The notes under the pieces: model-generated
The model's database searches: none
What the model was told of the DNA's origin: nothing
The model's input: the letters and a program-made list of their open reading frames with translations, nothing else
Shown: piece by piece, positions 62,556 through 64,000 of the stretch
How the letters are laid out: the number at the start of each line of letters is the position of its first letter
Position numbering within the stretch: the stretch's first letter is position 1
DNA from: DATEMU01 sp964414585
GTDB lineage: Bacteria; Planctomycetota; Phycisphaerae; UBA1845; UTPLA1
Length of the DNA stretch: 64,000 nt
Reading direction: 5' to 3'
NCBI GenBank assembly: GCA_964414585.1
Contig: CAYPXR010000060.1
Span: 1-64,000, forward strand
Made by a program: the position numbers and the translations under genes

Positions 62556-63155
62556 ATGTCGCTCAAGAATCTTCAAATCCTGATCGTCGCGGACGAGCCC
62601 GATATCGCCGCGATGCTGGCCACTCACATCATGACCCATCTCGACGCGCACGTGTCCGTCGTGGACACGATCGAGGAGGCCCAATTGATGGCCGCCTCGG
62701 ACGCGTTCGACCTGATCCTCGCGCAAGAGCGGCTGGCGGACGGCCCGGCCGTCAGCCTGGTCGGCGACCGCGAGACCGCGACCACGACGCCGCTCGTGAT
62801 CGTCGCGCCGGATACCGATCTCGATCAGGTACGCTCGGCTTTCCGCGACGGCGCGGCCGACGTGCTTGATTCTGCAGCGGACGGCGAAGGATTATTGAAC
62901 TGCATCGACCGCGTCGTACGCCGCAGTCGACAGGAGCAGAGCCGAGGCCGGCGGAGCCGGCGCCTTCGCCGAGTTTCCAGCCGTCTCATCAAGGACCGCC
63001 GCGAACTGCGGCAACGCGTGGACCTCATCTGCCGCGACGTGGTCGATGCCTATCGCCGCCTGGCGGAAAAAGTCGTGGCCACGAATCAGGGTGACGACCC
63101 GCTCCACCCCATCCGCCGCGCGCCGCGGCCGATGGCGGAATCCGACCAGGATTGA
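62556..63155 (+). CDS. Pseudo-receiver protein with basic coiled tail
   Basis: 199 residues. A receiver-like fold (LQILIVADEPDIAAMLATHI, APDTDLDQVRSAFRDGAADV) in which the phospho-acceptor Asp is Gln57 (DLILAQERLAD) and the conserved Lys is lost, so it should not be phosphorylated. The tail (RRLRRVSSRLIKDRRELRQR, VDLICRDVVDAYRRLAEKVV) is a basic coiled coil that I associate with a planctomycete family. SD AGGAAG upstream. Possibly a phosphorylation-independent partner of the kinase. Confidence 0.72.
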   Translation: MSLKNLQILIVADEPDIAAMLATHIMTHLDAHVSVVDTIEEAQLMAASDAFDLILAQERLADGPAVSLVGDRETATTTPLVIVAPDTDLDQVRSAFRDGAADVLDSAADGEGLLNCIDRVVRRSRQEQSRGRRSRRLRRVSSRLIKDRRELRQRVDLICRDVVDAYRRLAEKVVATNQGDDPLHPIRRAPRPMAESDQD

Positions 63156-63877
63156 GGCTGAGCCGCCGCGTTGGCCGATACCATTCGCGGACTTTCGATT
63201 CCAATCCATACGATGAATGCGTGATCTTCTCGGCCCCAGCCGAATTTCGCGATTTCGATCCCATCCATCCGCGCAATTTCCTCCCACCGGGAATACAACT
63301 AACAGAGGAAGAAAGTCCGTCCAGAGTATTCGGAACCGGCGATACGCCGCCGTCCGAGCGATCAGAGCCGCGACCGTAAGGGAGCGTCGCGCGACCTTCG
63401 AACGCCACTCGGCGCTCCTTGACAGTCGCGGCTCTGACATACGCTGCACGCTCAGGACGGACTTCGGTGGGGAGGAAGTTCCGTGGTGGGATGGCTGCGC
63501 TCGTGCGCATTCGCGCCGAGAGTTTTTTACGCCCGATCTTGCTTTGGCGTGCCGCTCTGGGCCGGCCGATGCCGGCTTCCCGAGCCGGTTTGCGGGCGAT
63601 GGCGCACCCGTCTGCCGGAGCCGATCGGCTTTGCAACGGAGCGTCTTTCGCCTGCCTACTACGTCGAACTCCGCGCGCTCGATATTGCAAAGGAAGAAAT
63701 CGAGCTGACAACCCCCCGCGCTCGCCATCGCACCCCGATCCACCCGATCAAACTGCTCTGGCCCTTCCGCTGGCCCACGCCGATGACGACACCGAAAGTT
63801 GCTCCGCCGTTACCGCCGCATTTTCAGGACCCGCGGCAGTCCATCAATGTCCTAATCTAATCACGAGCGCATCGCCT
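63156..63877. other. Apparently non-coding stretch with a palindromic element
   Basis: Open frames exist on both strands but none shows a domain, SD or consistent coding character. Contains the inverted repeat at 63362-63437. Some flanking phrases resemble dispersed repeat sequence of this lineage as I remember it. Confidence 0.5.
63362..63437. repeat. Large imperfect palindrome, dispersed-element-like
   Basis: Arms 63362-63386 and 63413-63437 match at 22 of 25 positions; the outer 13 bp are perfect (TCAGAGCCGCGAC with its complement). Loop of 26 nt. Too long and not T-flanked for a simple terminator; resembles REP/MITE-like intergenic repeats. Confidence 0.65.
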
Positions 63878-64000
63878 TCAAAAAAGCATGCCCATGACCC
63901 AACCGACGCACAGAAAAAAACCAAACAGGAACACCGCCAACTTCTTCGAGACCTCCCGCCAAAGATAAATGCTTGGAATAATGCTATACGTACCCAGAGT
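63878..64000 (-). CDS. C-terminal end of a membrane protein (runs off window)
   Basis: 40 codons on the minus strand ending at TGA 63878-63880. The visible part is polar (YLWREVSKKL) followed by one hydrophobic helix (AVFLFGFFLCVGWVMGMLF) at the extreme C-terminus. A clean open frame reaching the window edge; family not recognised. Confidence 0.5.
   Translation of the reverse strand, partial: TLGTYSIIPSIYLWREVSKKLAVFLFGFFLCVGWVMGMLF

Noticed and set aside
63217..63860. Overlapping frames of 163 and 125 codons near the window end
   Set aside because: They cross the palindromic element, lack SDs and show no domain; likely non-coding.

Overview
The window looks like a high-GC chromosomal segment from a planctomycete, most likely an uncultured Phycisphaerae-like lineage. 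This is inferred from content only: two ECF sigma factor / giant Ser-Thr kinase pairs, secreted proteins ending in dockerin-like GDxNxDG repeats, Cys-rich zinc-ribbon membrane proteins, a PQQ-propeller protein, an N-terminal-HTH receiver protein and many lipoproteins. No phage, IS element, CRISPR array or rRNA is seen; there is one tRNA-Gly(CCC).

Layout. 1-0.75 kb: 5' part of dxr on the minus strand. 0.9-7 kb: dihydropyrimidinase-like hydrolase, then a DUF3141 alpha/beta-hydrolase, phosphotransacetylase and acetate kinase run. 7-11.3 kb: MFS exporter, DUF1569, alpha/beta hydrolase, DinB-like protein, polysaccharide deacetylase. 11.3-14 kb: HEAT-repeat membrane protein and a protein with two WaaP/Kdo-kinase domains. 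14.4-15.5 kb: prfB with its +1 programmed frameshift. 15.6-20.3 kb: purple acid phosphatase, MddA-like methyltransferase, M28 peptidase, DUF4242, and a small-protein/nucleotidyltransferase pair. 20.3-22 kb: thiC carrying a repeat-rich in-frame insertion. 22-26.7 kb: lipoprotein, zinc-ribbon membrane protein, cupin, a frameshifted TlpA-DUF3738 gene, dienelactone hydrolase. 26.8-30 kb: first sigma/kinase pair. 30-34.7 kb: secreted proteins, tRNA, DUF1801. 34.8-41.3 kb: pentose-phosphate operon tal-pgi-gnd-zwf-pgl. 41.5-44 kb: two paralogous secreted amidohydrolases. 44.7-48.7 kb: second sigma/kinase pair (WD40 type). 48.9-57.9 kb: large Cys-rich dockerin protein, PQQ propeller, transglutaminase, lipoproteins. 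57.9-63.2 kb: MDR dehydrogenase and a three-gene sensory cluster. 63.2-64 kb: palindromic repeat and the 3' end of a membrane protein gene.

The clearest joint functions are the oxidative pentose-phosphate operon and the acyl-phosphate/acetate module. Most other genes are envelope, secretion or signalling functions.

The observations most worth following are: (1) a recurring start architecture in which a TANNNT hexamer sits 6-9 nt before the start codon of genes without a Shine-Dalgarno sequence, suggesting leaderless mRNAs; (2) a -1 frame change at an A AAA AAC heptamer in the TlpA-DUF3738 gene; (3) two cases where a short fragment of a neighbouring gene is duplicated kilobases away (cupin 5' end, dihydropyrimidinase core); (4) an insertion of about 85 codons with inverted repeats inside thiC; (5) tandem LPS-kinase domains in one protein. 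All functional calls come from reading motifs by eye; no database search was possible.
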